Origin: Albula goreensis
Taxonomy: Eukaryota > Chordata > Actinopteri > Albuliformes > Albulidae
DNA length: 64,000 nucleotides
Direction of reading: 5' to 3'
Assembly (NCBI GenBank): GCA_022829145.1
Contig: CM040742.1
Location: 8,863,538 to 8,927,537 of the forward strand
Below, piece by piece: positions 22,701 to 57,000 of this stretch. The stretch's first letter is position 1; each line of letters opens with the position of its first letter. Below the pieces are notes generated by a model that saw only the letters and a program-made list of their open reading frames with translations, was not told the origin of the DNA and did no database searches. The position numbers and the translations under genes are program-made.

Positions 22701-25700
22701 TGGTGAGATATGACGCTGTGGTGTCCGTCTGTCGGCACACCCTCATCTGAGTGCACACCAAGTATGTCACTGCAAGGGAAGTGTGCGGGGGGGTCAAACC
22801 TTTCACAAATCAGGCTACCAACATTTGTCAAATGAAGACAGCTACAGATAGCAACAATATCACTTGATTACTGATACATATTACAGGGGATAGTAATTCA
22901 TTTTATGTGTGGTACAGTATAAATTTCATATTCTGGATGCGTATAGAATATGAAGAGGAATTTACTGGGGTATATTCCACTAAATATCTCAGGTTGTGAC
23001 GAGGCAAATATCTCCAGAATAAACGGATGGTCTGACGTTCCGTCCACGATGTGAACCCAGCGGTATGTCCAGTATTTCTCAGGGACTGCAAGAATGAAAT
23101 AAAGAAGAATCTTATCAACCTGCAGCTGCTGTTGTTTAGATTATCACAAGTGCTGAAGAATGTGGGAAACTCTAAAGCTTTCAGCTTGCATTAGCAACAG
23201 CAGACAAAGTCACCACTGCACTTCAAAACAAAGTAAGAATCATACTGGACTTTGTGTTTTGGCTTAATTTTTATGTTTCCCCTTTATCGTCCTTCATCTC
23301 TGATTGTTTTACTGAATAAACCATGAGGATAACAACTCAGCTTCAATGACCTATTAATCTTTACACGAAACAATGAATCACCACAATCACTGGGAATACA
23401 TGAGAAGAAGCAATACTCCAAGCCAGTTTGGGGTTTTTAATCGTTATCTTTTTGCTGTTAGGTACTGTACAAAACATCATGTGAATCCAATCATATAAAC
23501 ATCCAATTTCAGCGATCATTAAGCTTACGTATCTAATTAATTTTACAAAATAACGTCACAAGAATGCTTATCTTCTCCTTTTCGGACTATAGACACTGTT
23601 TCAAAACAATGGCAGACTGTGAGTTTCGAGTATTTTTGGGTATGATTTGAAATGGCATTACTTAATTGAGCTAACTGCATTGCTAAAGAATGGGTGTGAA
23701 CCTCCAAATGCCAAATTTAGAATATGATCAATTCACATAGCACAACCCCAGGGAAGCTTTTAACCAAAGTGTAAACCCCTACAAGTTGATAAGAAATTAA
23801 CTGCCGAGGTCTGTCTCTTTAAAGTGCACCCAAGTGATCATATTTGAAGGATAAATGTTCAGATTAACTTGCCTGTGTTGCCTTTGTTTCTTACACGTTC
23901 ACAGCGTCCTACAAAAGTGACCAGGCCGATAACGTCACAGGTATAGTTGTTGGGCAAGCTGTCCAATTCAGATCTAGGAGGGCGGCACACAATTATTAAA
24001 TATCTAAATGAAGAAAAATATGTAATTTATCCTTTTTATGATATGCAAATCTTTTCAGTAGACATGATTGAGTTTGCCTAGTTTGAATCATTAGGAGGTT
24101 TTGGTTTAAAGTCTGTGTGAGAAGTAAAAGGATTACAGTTTTAAAAAAAATCAAGAATTCTGACATTATTCCATAAGCGTTATTGTAAAATTCCTTTCAC
24201 CAATCAGATCAGAAATAATCTAAAACAGGTATTTTAGTAAATAGCTCATAGATTAGCATATCACAGACCTAGTGTGATACATTTCAATTTCATAAATTTT
24301 TATTGAGCTGTCTAAAACTAATATGCAGTGTGATATGTCTGCATGGACAGCTGGGGGTCCCAGGGGAAGCCGTACCTGGAAATGAACTGGTACGGAACAT
24401 CAGGTAAACCCCACTGTGGCCTCACACTCTTGGGCGGTATGACGTCAATGACAGCCGTGGGATTCCGGGGATTCAGGCCAATTTCTGCAGGGGAACGCAA
24501 GTGAGAATTAGAGGCAGACAATTTCATTATCCATGTGCGGCCTGGCTCAAATGGTGTTGCTTTTTTATTGGATCACTGTGAAAGGTTGGTTATCTGGGCT
24601 TCTCTTCACCCTTTATCTCCTCAAATAGTTTTCTCATATTTTACTGAAAACTTACTCAGCTATACTTATACATATATAATCTATATATATACATATATCT
24701 CATTGTCATTCTAGGTGGATGAGGGTAGAAGAAACCCTACATTTAAAAAGTAATATTTATTGAATGTTTCATTCATTAAACAAACATTGTAGTAAAAGAG
24801 AGATTTGTGACTTAAATAATGCTGACACTTAAACCACGCAGTAGAATGACTGCATTTGTTCAAATTCAACTGACAATGACCAGATGTCACACAAAGTTAT
24901 AAAATAATGTATGTTCTCAATTTTTTCACTTTGGAATATAGCAAATAATTTACAATATAGCACAATAAGCACATGGCATAATAGGCTGTTCCTGACATAA
25001 TGTGGTTTTATGATGGTAAATAATAACCATGAGAGGCCCCTAACTGAGAATAATTAATTGCTTGTTAAAATTATGGGATTACACTTGTGGTTGGAACAAC
25101 AACCGACAGGACTGAGGTTGTGAACCGTTGACTTAAGGAATGGGTTAAAACTGCTACGCAATTTCATAATAAAAATATGACTAAATGGTTCAGTGATGGC
25201 ATGTCACCCTGTTGGATGGATCATTTTTGGGAAGGAAGGGATGATAAAAGGCATAAAATTGGTGATCCAATGAATCCATAGATCCATAATAGAAATAAGA
25301 CACAAGAATTATTCACTTTCGGGTACAAAAGGTTTGGAAACAACTAAAGGATAAATTACATATGATTACATACAATATCACACAATACAAAAAGATAAAG
25401 CAGCAGAAACGGACAATCCAGTCTAAGAGACAATGAGACTCTCAAATATGATATAATTATTCTTCATCAGGCTATATCAATACAAAACTGCTGCGAAAGA
25501 TATCCATCTCCGCACTGAAGAACCTTTATATTTAATCATTACTCAAAAGAGGAATAAAAATGACAAAAGCTTGGCTGCGAAGCACCAGTTCGTAACACTT
25601 GTACAACATCAGTCAGAATTGCGTTCAGTCTATTTAACAGCTCATCCAGGACCGAAGAAATTTTGACATAACCTCAAGTACTCAGATGAGTGGGAAACTG

Positions 25701-27313
25701 AACTCGGTACCTATTGAGGTGAAAGTTTTCATCTTGGGGTCTGGCAGAGTAGGCCGAGACCTGTTCTGATAGCTCTTCTTGAGGGTGTAGTTCTGAAGGT
25801 AGAGAACCGTGCCCACGTTGAGCCTCTGGTACCACTCTGGGCACAGAGCGTTCCACAGCACCATGGACATTGAGCCGCTCTGATCTGCCACCTCAAAGTA
25901 GGCCTAAGACACACAAAACAGCCACTGTTTATCAAAACGTTGATAACCAGGCTATGACATGACAAACCACAGAATGATTTTTCTTCAACTTTACAAGTTT
26001 GCTAGTTGGATTTGGTTATTAGCACTGCAGCAATGATTCGAGACAAAGATGTCTTCATGACCCTTAAACATATTCTTAACTGACACAAGCAGCACTTACA
26101 TCCAAATCAAAATGCTTATTTAATAAGACAATTAATAATCCAAATATTCAATTTCCAAAAGTCTAACATTCTTCTGATCAGCAATTGTTTTTAATACCAA
26201 AGAAAGAAAAGAAGTACATATTTGTATATAATTTTCTCATAACTAAATTACTACTGTGAGATAATTTCATTGTATTATTTTACTCTTAAGTTATTCATAT
26301 TGTTCAATCAACACAATATTCCACACAATGAATTTGATGTGCGAGTAGTGAACTGGACTGAAACACAGCTTCCTATGTTGCTGTTGACATTGCTTACCTG
26401 ATATGGGATGTCAATTTTTGTCTCCAACTTTCCATAGAATCTCAGCCTTGATTTATGCACTATTCTAACAAGAAGTGGCAAATGATGGTGGGAGGTACCG
26501 AAGACAGATTCTAGATCACATAGCAGGATCATCTTTGACACTGATGAGAGACAGGAAAATAACTCATTATATCTGGAATAGCCTTCATGCAATTCTACAG
26601 TTCAGCACAGTTTACAAATGAGGATACATCTGCCAACTGGTCCAGTGCTATACATTTATATTAGATAAGTTAAACGTTTCAGCAGTTAATCTGCTCGGAA
26701 CCGAAACCTTACCATCCAACACCACGTCCGCTGGAGGGAGACAGGGAATCCATAATCTCCCGTATGGATCTTCATTGTCCCACAATGACAAGTAATGTTT
26801 CCGACTAACCTGAAGGGGCGCGTCATTTTGCACGAAAATAACACTGCCACGGTCCTCTTTTGACAAGACAGGTATGGCATCCACGTCTTTTACTGAGTGC
26901 AAAATGTGAGAGTGCTCACCTCCGACCTCTATTCTCTCTATGCAAACCGAACCGAGCCCTACTCTCCTTTCGTTGTAAACAAATGAACATTGCGTTATTT
27001 GCACATCAATGCCGCTGCGAAGAATATTTTTTTGTACCAAATGATTGAGATTACTTGAAAGGTGACATTTAACTTGCCAGATTCCGTCAGTTACAGTCAC
27101 GTCATAGCAATAACTGTCAATATTTTTTTCTTTTACTATTTGTTGTTCTGCTAGACACCTTTGTAATGCAATTACAGCAACAAAGCCAACATTGTCGAGT
27201 TTCAGTCGTAGGGATTTAGCTGCAAGTAGTTGATTAAATGCAGAATACAGAGGTGACTTGTGGGAAGAAATCATATTGGGCTGCTGATCTAAGGGTATTT
27301 CGTCTTCGACCAT
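16584..27313 (-). CDS. radx: RADX, RPA-related ssDNA-binding protein of replication forks
   Basis: In mammals RADX binds single-strand DNA through OB folds at replication forks and limits RAD51 there. Fifteen coding exons fit with consistent phases: 27313-26713, 26540-26398, 25903-25711, 24484-24376, 23973-23873, 23085-22966, 22769-22671, 22316-22149, 21740-21522, 20918-20753, 20476-20429, 19910-19777, 19316-19020, 18373-18192, 16720-16584. About 905 residues (human is about 855). Matching motifs to remembered human RADX are [71 protein letters not shown]...FIQW, and [21 protein letters not shown]. Residues about 585-700 are basic then strongly acidic and probably disordered. Exon 14 carries an apparent one-base loss and intron 5 uses a GC donor. 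It lies between the NPAS2-like gene and rnf128, on the same strand. Confidence 0.93.
17634..17654. repeat. Poly-A tract
   Basis: A run of about 21 A in the last RADX intron (16721-18191), which otherwise holds nothing recognised. Confidence 0.9.
18192..18373 (-). CDS. radx: RADX penultimate coding exon with apparent frameshift
   Basis: The exon is 182 nt, but the phases of its neighbours (one base carried in, one carried out) require a multiple of three. From the acceptor the frame reads [16 protein letters not shown], then [15 protein letters not shown]. From there a different frame reads [14 protein letters not shown] and joins perfectly to [16 protein letters not shown] in the last exon. 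The shift falls in the G/C homopolymer at about 18237-18245 and fits loss of one base. Unshifted, the frame ends in TAG at the last three bases of the exon (18194-18192). This is either an assembly or sequencing error or a real truncating variant. Confidence 0.75.
18578..18747. repeat. AT-rich low-complexity block with two poly-A runs
   Basis: A-runs at 18578-18597 and 18727-18747 flank AATA-rich and TA-rich sequence (about 18658-18726). It lies in the RADX intron between the exons at 19316-19020 and 18373-18192. Confidence 0.9.
21138..21314. mobile_element. Short inverted-repeat (MITE-like) fish element
   Basis: It starts TGTCAAACTCCAGTCCTGGA and ends GAGTTTGACA, so the two ends are inverted copies of about 10 bases. 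The CTCCAGTCCTGGAGGG block is very common in fish genomes. It lies in the RADX intron between the exons at 21740-21522 and 20918-20753. A related but diverged stretch in inverse orientation may lie at about 37745-37900. Confidence 0.6.
26713..27313 (-). CDS. radx: RADX first coding exon, N-terminal OB-fold region
   Basis: The exon has 200 codons plus one base. It starts [11 protein letters not shown] at 27313 and ends at GTAAGG. It carries [42 protein letters not shown] and [13 protein letters not shown], in the order seen in mammalian RADX. The ATG is the first in a long open frame. There are no further in-frame ATGs upstream within the open region. Confidence 0.92.
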
Positions 27314-28690
27314 ATTTTAATAGACAATAACGCTAGCAAGCAAACTGAGCTAACCTACTAGGTGCATACTTGCAGAAAGGTGCTAGTAAGCGATTGAACT
27401 TTTTCCAGCAAGCCTGTGTTTTGTAGTTCTTAACGTAGCTATCGGTATATCATCCAACTGTAACTTTACCTAGAAGAGCTAACGTTTCCTAGCTATCTAG
27501 CTGCTGACAGACTTCTGATAGTTCACTAGCTACAAGTTAGCTCTAGACAGGATAATTTACACATGACAAATCTGATCAGTCTTACTGTTGTGCTCATACC
27601 ACCCACTCCATAAAGTCACTCCAAATTTAACATCTGAAACTTTTTCTTTTTTATCTGACCACAATATTTTGAGTGGTAACTGGCTGGAAGCAAAACACCC
27701 GCCGTTGTTATCCTCTTGTCGAGTGTTGATGATGAAGGAGGCGGTAAATTTAAACTTTATTGTCTTAAAGGGAAGGACATTTACAGTTTGTCGACAGAAA
27801 AGTCACTGTAAAATAACAACCTGCCCCATATAATAGTGAAGTCACTTTTTTTCTGATTATAGCTGTACACTTCCAAGTATCAATTTCCGTCGAAAAGGAA
27901 ATGAGCTGACAAGTCAAATAGGTTTAATTATACGTATACTGGAACTGCGTCTCAGCAAGAATATAGAAAAACACATACTATATAGGAGTTCTGAGGACCT
28001 CTGCTGGTTCGGATGTTAGCTGATCAATTTCATGTTTCTTTTTTAAACATTTGCAAGGAAATTGTAATGGTGGGTGCTACATATTTGAGGTGGCTGAAGT
28101 GAGTCATTAACCATGACAACTTTACTGTGATACACTTTGCTGGCGCTATGCACATGCAATTAATAAATACAAATGTAGAACAAGTCACCCTAATTATGTT
28201 TGGACACATATTTTGTATTGAGTAGCACAACAGAATACAAACTAATTTGTTCTTTAGTAAAACAATCCAAATACTTTTAGCAACTAAGGCAAAACGAGTT
28301 TCATTTGAATATCTTGACTGATCATCTCTAAAACTCTCCCATAAAACTGACTTCAAACTTACTTTGAATAGATCAACACAATATGCATGTAGTAGCTGCA
28401 ACAGGCATTGCGAACATGTGGCACCCTTTTAAGAGAGTAAGGCGCTTAAGAAAGGACTTACTGATTATTTAACGGAAGTGGCAGGTAACGAAAGCTTGTT
28501 CTGGCAGGGCAGAATTGTTTATGGAATTAGCATGCATGAGCATACCATTCAAGCAAACAGATGGAAAGGACCCTCATGTCACAAAAAACAACTGAAGAAA
28601 GCTTCGCTGTCACAATATTTTTGATATCAGAACAAGTTTATCAATGAATCATTGAATGGTTAAATGTGTACCAAAAAACAACACAAATCT
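27314..28690. other. Spacer between the NPAS2-like gene 3' end and the RADX start
   Basis: About 1.4 kb, AT-rich. It must hold the RADX promoter and 5' UTR next to 27314. No core promoter motif could be assigned with confidence, and no open frame here looks coding. Confidence 0.5.
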
Positions 28691-31600
28691 ATCCTCTTGA
28701 AATATTTATTTGAAAGATATTACACATTTTCTAGATTAAATAATAATAAAAAAAAGATTCAAAATATCACGGTCACAAAGTTAATATCCAAGCTGTTTCA
28801 GAATGTAAACTTTTTTTATTTTTAAATTTCTTTTAAAACAATATTAACAATATGTTAAAGCTTATTCTGATGGTATCTGTACAGAGAAAAAAAAACAAGC
28901 CATACAAGGTCATCAACTTTGTGCAACACCAACTCGCGCAACTCAAGAATAGAAAGACTGCACCTTCCCCAATAAGACACTTCAATAATTATTCTGTTAC
29001 AAAATACATCTGTTTGTTTTACTTTTAATCATAGAACATTTATAAATGTATTCAAATCTATTTGACATCATATAAAATAAACTACTATTTATTCTAAATA
29101 ATTTTTGTACATTTTATAATACAATATCTACAAAGTTTATTCTGCTGTGTGATAGCAGAAATGGCTGTGGTTTTGTAGTTTTCATTTTAATCATTTTATT
29201 TTATGCCAGTACATGCAATGGGTCTCATTTATCAATGTTTATTTTTCTACCTGAGTGTCATACTCCCCTCTGTCTGGATGAAAGGATTTAAGAGCAATCC
29301 AGCACCCACAAATGGTCGATCCAAATGCAAGAAGTGCACACCCAACACACTGTTGACACCTTAAGGAGTGACACTTTATGGAGATTCTTCAATAAATGGG
29401 ACCCAAGACACCAAAACAAAAGTGCATATTCTAAAGTCAGGGACAAACAGTTTTTTTTAACAATACCAAGGACAGTTCAGTACCATTTACTCTAGCACAG
29501 TAATCACAATAAACAAACACAAATCAATAATGTGAAAATTCATAAAAACTGAAGCAATACACAGCAAACAGGCAATGACTTCCAGCAATATTGTTTCTTG
29601 TTTTTAAAATATGTGAACATAAAATGATTATATTTCAAGAGAATTCAGTGACACCTGGGACATTACTGCTGATTCATTAAAAATGTGTGTTTACTTTAAG
29701 AGAAAAGAGAGTGCGCATTTCGCTTTTGTTACTAAGTACTTATTTTCCAGAGAAGATATTAATAGTTGTGGTGATAGTAAGAACACATGCACCATTGTCC
29801 TTCAACCAATATCAAAATGATATCATCACTTACTGGATATCCAATGGCCTAGACTAGGGAGAAAGCCTTAAAAACGACACACTTCTGACACCAACCAATA
29901 AAGCAAGCCAAGTTAAGTGCATCAGAGGTTTTTTCCCTGTACTTCTGAAAAGAAGGCTGGGGGTGGCACTTGCCACAGATGTCTCACACATGTTGATAGA
30001 ATAATTCAGATCAGATTTAGATGAGGAACACAAAATGTTGTATTATTCTGTTGGGTGTCTACAAAGGAGGGTTTACCCAGTGATGTAGTAAAGGGGGCCG
30101 CTGCAGAATCTGTTATGCAGAGCTTAAAAGCCTCCTAATTTGTTAGCATTCAGCTAGAATTTGATCAAATGCTTTCTGGAGAGAGGGTAACTCATATAAA
30201 ACACATGGGATGGAACAATGACTCTTTGTAAAGATACTACAGATATACATGGTTGAAGGAATGTCTTAAGATATTTTGTACAAAAATATTTCAATCTCAT
30301 TTACACAGTACCTGGTTTCTGCTATTAAATATTTCTCTTTTATACATGAAGACATACCTCTCTAAAGACATCATTTTAAAAAGTATAAATTAAACATTCT
30401 TGTTTTCGAAAATGACATTGCACACAGTAAAGGGTGAAACTGTGTAGAGGTCATTGACAAAGTTCGGCTTCAACCTCTGTACGCTCTGAACATGAATAGA
30501 GTCAGTCTGTTGCATGAACATGATGGTGACGGCTGGACTGTGGACACGTGGACATGTCAGGCATTCAATGTCCATGTGCTAAGTCATGAGTGACATACAG
30601 AGACAGCAAATATACTATATCTGACCACAAGACGAGGTGAATCATTGTCCTCATATCATGGACTTAAAAGCCATTCCCAAACATTCGCTTTTAAAATCTT
30701 TGTGTTATTTCATTAAGAGTGGAACCTTAAACACTGACTTGATTATATAACCTTCAACTCTGTTTATAGGAAACTGCATGGCTGAAGTTGAGCCTATGCA
30801 AAGAACAACTTATAAAAGAAAGAATACGGATGCTGTAACTTTAAATAAATATATGTGTATCTGACCGTAGTCCTTAAGGTTTTCAGGTTAGCAGTTCAAT
30901 GCCGGATGTTGAAAGCAAAACAGTATCACATGGTCTACTGTACAAAAAAGAGGGGTAGTTCAAGTGTAATGCATTATTATCGGTTCAAGTAATTGCAAAT
31001 ATACACTATATGATTTCAGATCTGTTATAAAATCATGAATGTAAAGTTTTATAACCTACTTTTAAAAAGAGAGTAATAGCACCACAATAAACAGCCCCTC
31101 TATAAGCTGTACAACATACAGCATTCATGGTGTGAAAAAGGTGTCCTAAGACCATTGTTATCTATATTATTTAGCTGTTTTTTCTGCTGGTTTACATTCT
31201 TCCCCTTATATGAATGGATACCAAGTGTGAAAATTTAAAATTATTGAAATCCTTGTGTACAATAATAGGCCATGGAAATCTTCAAAACCTGCTTCCTGTC
31301 TCACAGAGTAAACTCTCATGTGACCTACAAAAACCACTTCGACATATGCAACATAAAAGTCATCTGTAAATGAATAAAAACAAAAAACAATTATGTTGTA
31401 ATGTAATACTGAGAACTTTGTTTCCACAAATAACCTGAGAAAATATTACCATCAGTGAAGATATTTTATATATATAAAAATGCATGACAACTACAATACA
31501 TGATTCCTTTTTCAGCACCCTTTATATTGAGTGTGTTGGGCTGTTTGAACAGCACATCACTGAATGTCTTTTGTAGTTTGTCAGTGGGAGTTAGTGTACT

Positions 31601-32810
31601 CTACCACTTTTCCATCACTATAATCCATGACTTAATGGAACATTAAATGCAGCTTAAAAATGCAAATAAATAATTAGGATTTTTACAAATGCTGTTTCAT
31701 TTTTATGAAACAAATCAAAAATTGTTGTTTTAACGCTTTGAATGTGTCACTTTCCATTGGTTTTTAAAATTATATTTTCAAAATTAAAATTAATACACAC
31801 TATAAACAGAGTTTTCTGGGAGATTTTTTTCAGCAGTGGGATACTATGGCCTAACAATACGAAAGAACAAGCTCACATTTCAGATTTTAAGCCCTTTCCA
31901 TTTCTCTAACAGATTAACCCTTGGCGTTTGGAAAAAAAAGTTTCTCTGATAAAGCTGAATTTAAAATGGAAATGTTGCACTGAGATACCTTAGTTAGGCC
32001 ATTAGAGACATTTTAAGGTCTATGTTTTTCTTTGTGTTTTGAAATAATGAAATACTGTAGTCACTTAATACTGTGTAAGGGGTGGTCTTTTCTTTTTTCA
32101 AAATTTAGACTTCCTGAACTGACAATTGAGAATTTTCTGATACAATGAAATTATAGTCCAGCCAAAAACTGAAGACACTGAAAGTATTTTTGTGAAACAA
32201 TGTGCACATCTTTTTTGCAAACTGTCTGGCAATTACAGGACGAATGGTAGAACTGCTGTAACATTACAGTACAAAAGCTAATGACAAAACTCCAATCACC
32301 TTCTACAGCACATAGCCTCATTCAACAGCAGGCAACTGCAAGCGCTTTGACATTTGCAGATTTCCCACATACATTTTTTTTTCTCCATATGAACACCAGC
32401 CACATGAAGCGCCAGACGGAGTCGAAATTGGCCCGTCGCACAGACGAGGGTGAGCATGACGTGGCAATTCAGCGCCTCCTTTTGGGCTCTGTGGGCAGGA
32501 CATTGTGCCTGGTGAGCTGCTACCAGTCAAGACAACCTCTGCCTGTGATAGAACCGGAAATAGAACTGTCAGCCTGGGGGCAGCAAAAGGCAGAACCTTA
32601 TCTAGAGAAAGGCCACCTCGGACAGAGCCTCCTCTCTCTGGGTTTGCTGTGAGGGGTCGGGTGGCTTTGGCTCGACGTGTCGAGGCCCCGCGGGCGCCGC
32701 GCGGGGGTGACCGGCTCCACCGCGCATCCCTTTGCATCCCGCCATAGAAACCACAGCCACATAAGGGGGGAGCAGACCCCCACCCCCCACCCCACTGCGG
32801 TCATCTGGGG
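28690..32810 (-). other. Probable long 3' UTR of the NPAS2-like gene
   Basis: This stretch follows the stop codon at 32813-32811. The part next to the stop (about 32600-32800) is GC- and CpG-rich. The rest is AT-rich with many short A/T runs. The open frames at 32281-32747 on both strands match no recognised family and probably reflect GC-rich sequence. An in-frame run of 70 sense codons follows the stop. The UTR extent is inferred from the polyA signal, not observed. Confidence 0.45.
28705..28710 (-). terminator. Probable polyadenylation signal of the NPAS2-like gene
   Basis: AATAAA on the minus strand is followed about 25-35 bases later by a GT/T-rich element (TGTGTTGTTTTTTGG). It is the last well-formed signal before the RADX spacer. 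It would give a 3' UTR of about 4.1 kb. Other AATAAA-like signals between 28.8 and 32 kb could be used as earlier sites. Confidence 0.45.
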
Positions 32811-54037
<21,227 letters not shown>

Positions 54038-57000
54038 CCTCACTACTCCCACTCCCGACCAGGCCCTCTCTGAAGTCTGGTTTGTCCCATTCGCACAGTC
54101 TGCAGGGAGACTCCCTCTAATTATGAAAGTTTATCCTCTGTCCACCTCCTCCACTGGAATTGGCCAAGCAACTGAAAACCAGGATCTGCAAAAAAAAAAC
54201 CACATTAAAAATGAAGTTATCACCTTTATAACTATGAGTACAGTTTTTGGTGTTATTTTTCCCAGCACTGCAATGTTCGTCCCAGCTGTGACCTAGAACT
54301 TGTAACCCTGAGAGAATCTTCCTCTAACCTGGTTACCCAGATGCTGACGCAACGAGGCACATACACATGTACAGGAAGCTCACGCAGCAGCGCATTTCTG
54401 CTGAATCTGAGAAAAAGTTTCCTGTGATCAATGATATCAGCGCAACCAAGGAGCAGCACTTTCTGTCTGACTCATTTACCGGCAGGGAAGATCTACACGG
54501 TACAACCCGGCTACTGTTAGATTGCATTACAATTAAATTACATTCTGAATTATACTGTAGTATTAAAAACACAATGTCCTTTCAAATTGAGCACTGGCTA
54601 AATTTCAAGGCTTTGTTAAGGGAATCGTATATGCCCTTTTACAAATTTCTTGCTGAAATTATAAGGAAGACACATAGAAAGAATAACCTTTCTTCTGAGT
54701 TTGCAGCTCAACAGTTCTCACTCTGCCGCAGGTTCCCAAGACGAAGAGTAATTATCAAAGCAAACAGCGCTGTCCTAATTTCTGCTAGAATGCTGTGAAG
54801 ATCAAGTCATTCTAATAATCAAAAATGGCAAGTGATCTATCGTTTCCATTCATTGCATCCCTCTCATCTCTCGCAGCCCTACTTTCAGGTTTAATCAAAT
54901 ATGAAATGAGCTGAGCAACAGGATGCTTTTAACACCAAATGGGGATTATGACACTATTACTATATTAGACGATACTAAACAAGTTCTTTACTTTGTAGAT
55001 GCTGCAGGACCCATAACTACAGATTCAGCTTACTGATTAGAAAACCACGTTTTTATCGAATTCTCAACGATGGAACCAGCTCATGAACGACTCTAGTACT
55101 TATCTTACTGGGGCCTAACTTGATTTTGTTTTCAGTGGAAAAAGCGACAGTATTCCATCTGGTAAATTCATCACAATTTCATCAAGGCAGATTCTGTAGC
55201 CGTGGTATAAAGCAAAAGGAGTTATTGTACAGCATCCTGTAACGTTGCTGATCGGAACTCAAGCAGGATTCAGTGAGTGAGGATCACATGGATGGGTTGT
55301 TTGGATGGTGAAACAGGAGCAAAGTGTGTTAACCATCTTCGGTTACCACCTCCACACCGTGTCCATTCAATGGGGAAGAAACTGTACATGCAGAATATCC
55401 TCTGACCTAGAAACATCCAGGAGATTGATAAGAAGGCGAGGCCTAACCTTCTATTTTCACATATCTGCATGACAAAAGAGGAGAATGAGAGTCCCTTTTC
55501 CCGGCTCTGCACAAAATCTTCTCGAGGAAGCGTTTCTGGCTACGAGCAAAACCTTTGAGAATTCAAACATCTTTTCTCCCCTTACAGACATGTGAAGTCA
55601 TTCGACTTCTGCCTACTACTGTATAAACTAGAACACTATATCAGCTTACTCAGTTTAAAAACAATAGTGAAAAGGATATGCTTTCATGTCACTGGTATAC
55701 CAGAGAATGTATGTCACAAGAACAGTGCACTGTAAACTTTCCACATAAAAATTGGGAGAGGTCAAAATACAGCCAAGGGTATGGCATTGTCTTATGAAGG
55801 CAGGAACATGTCATTCCAGGTTACTAGGTCACAATTACCAGCCAGCCAGACCAGACAAGAAACCATGCCTCTCTCAAATAGGCGTTTAACTATCATTACG
55901 TCTCTTGACCAACCCTTCTTTTCATAAGGGATGAGTATTTATTCTACTGTTACTACTACAAACAAATACATAGATCAGGGACTTAAAAATCAGATTAGCC
56001 AAAGATGCGAAGGAGTGAGAACTCGTTTGACATGATAAAGGTATGCACTGGTGCTCATGAATGTTGCTGGCTTCATTTCTGTGAGACATGGATTTATGCA
56101 AAATCAACAGAAAACTAGAATAATGGCACATGCTAGTGTATCATTTAAAAAAAAAAACAAGTTCCCAGGGTGCAATGCACAGCTGCATCACAAACATGAG
56201 CCTTTACCCTTTCCTCCATCCTAAGGCCCAGCGGCAGGGTTTCATTACCTGCATTTCAGTTTGTTGCTCTGGGTGAACTAGTAGAAGGACTTAAAACTAA
56301 TGGCTGAACGAATACAAACCGAAGAGTATGTTGCCTTAAAATCACACTTCTTTAACACTATGTTGTATAGCAGATTTAATTTCTTTATAAGTAATCAAAG
56401 AAGATTTCAAGAGCCACGCTCTTCTCTTTTTAGAGTCTTTGACAACTAAAGATAGAACATTTATATATTTAGGTCACTTTATTTTCGTTCCAATCCTAGA
56501 GTGACCTGACTGGTGTGTAAGCAACTAGGTGAGTCAGCATGCAGTTCACCCTTCCTCCACAGTAAGCCGTAGATCAAACCAAGAAACCCATTTGGCCAGC
56601 CAGACAACTCAGTCCAAACTTCTGGAGTCAATAAAAAATGACCCAACGAGGGCGTTTTTCAATCCGCACTGGAATCCTGTTACCTGATTCCCGACTAGTT
56701 AGCAAACTAAAATACCTGCACATTTTCCCATGGAGAAAGCAGTGGTTCGCGAGCTGGAAATATTTTGCAGGGCATATTAATTATAGAGACGGTTCAGAGT
56801 AATTGTGATGGTTTAGTGGCTTTTTTCCATGCAGAATGTTTGAAGAATGACGTCTGAAGTGCCCCAGTTCCATTGCGCTGAAACCACAGCACATTACTAC
56901 ATATGTTAATGGGTGCAAATACACAGTAGCTACTAGAGACAGGAGGAGTGCAGAGATTATATTTCACATGCTTCTTTTGTTTTAATAAAACACATGTGTT

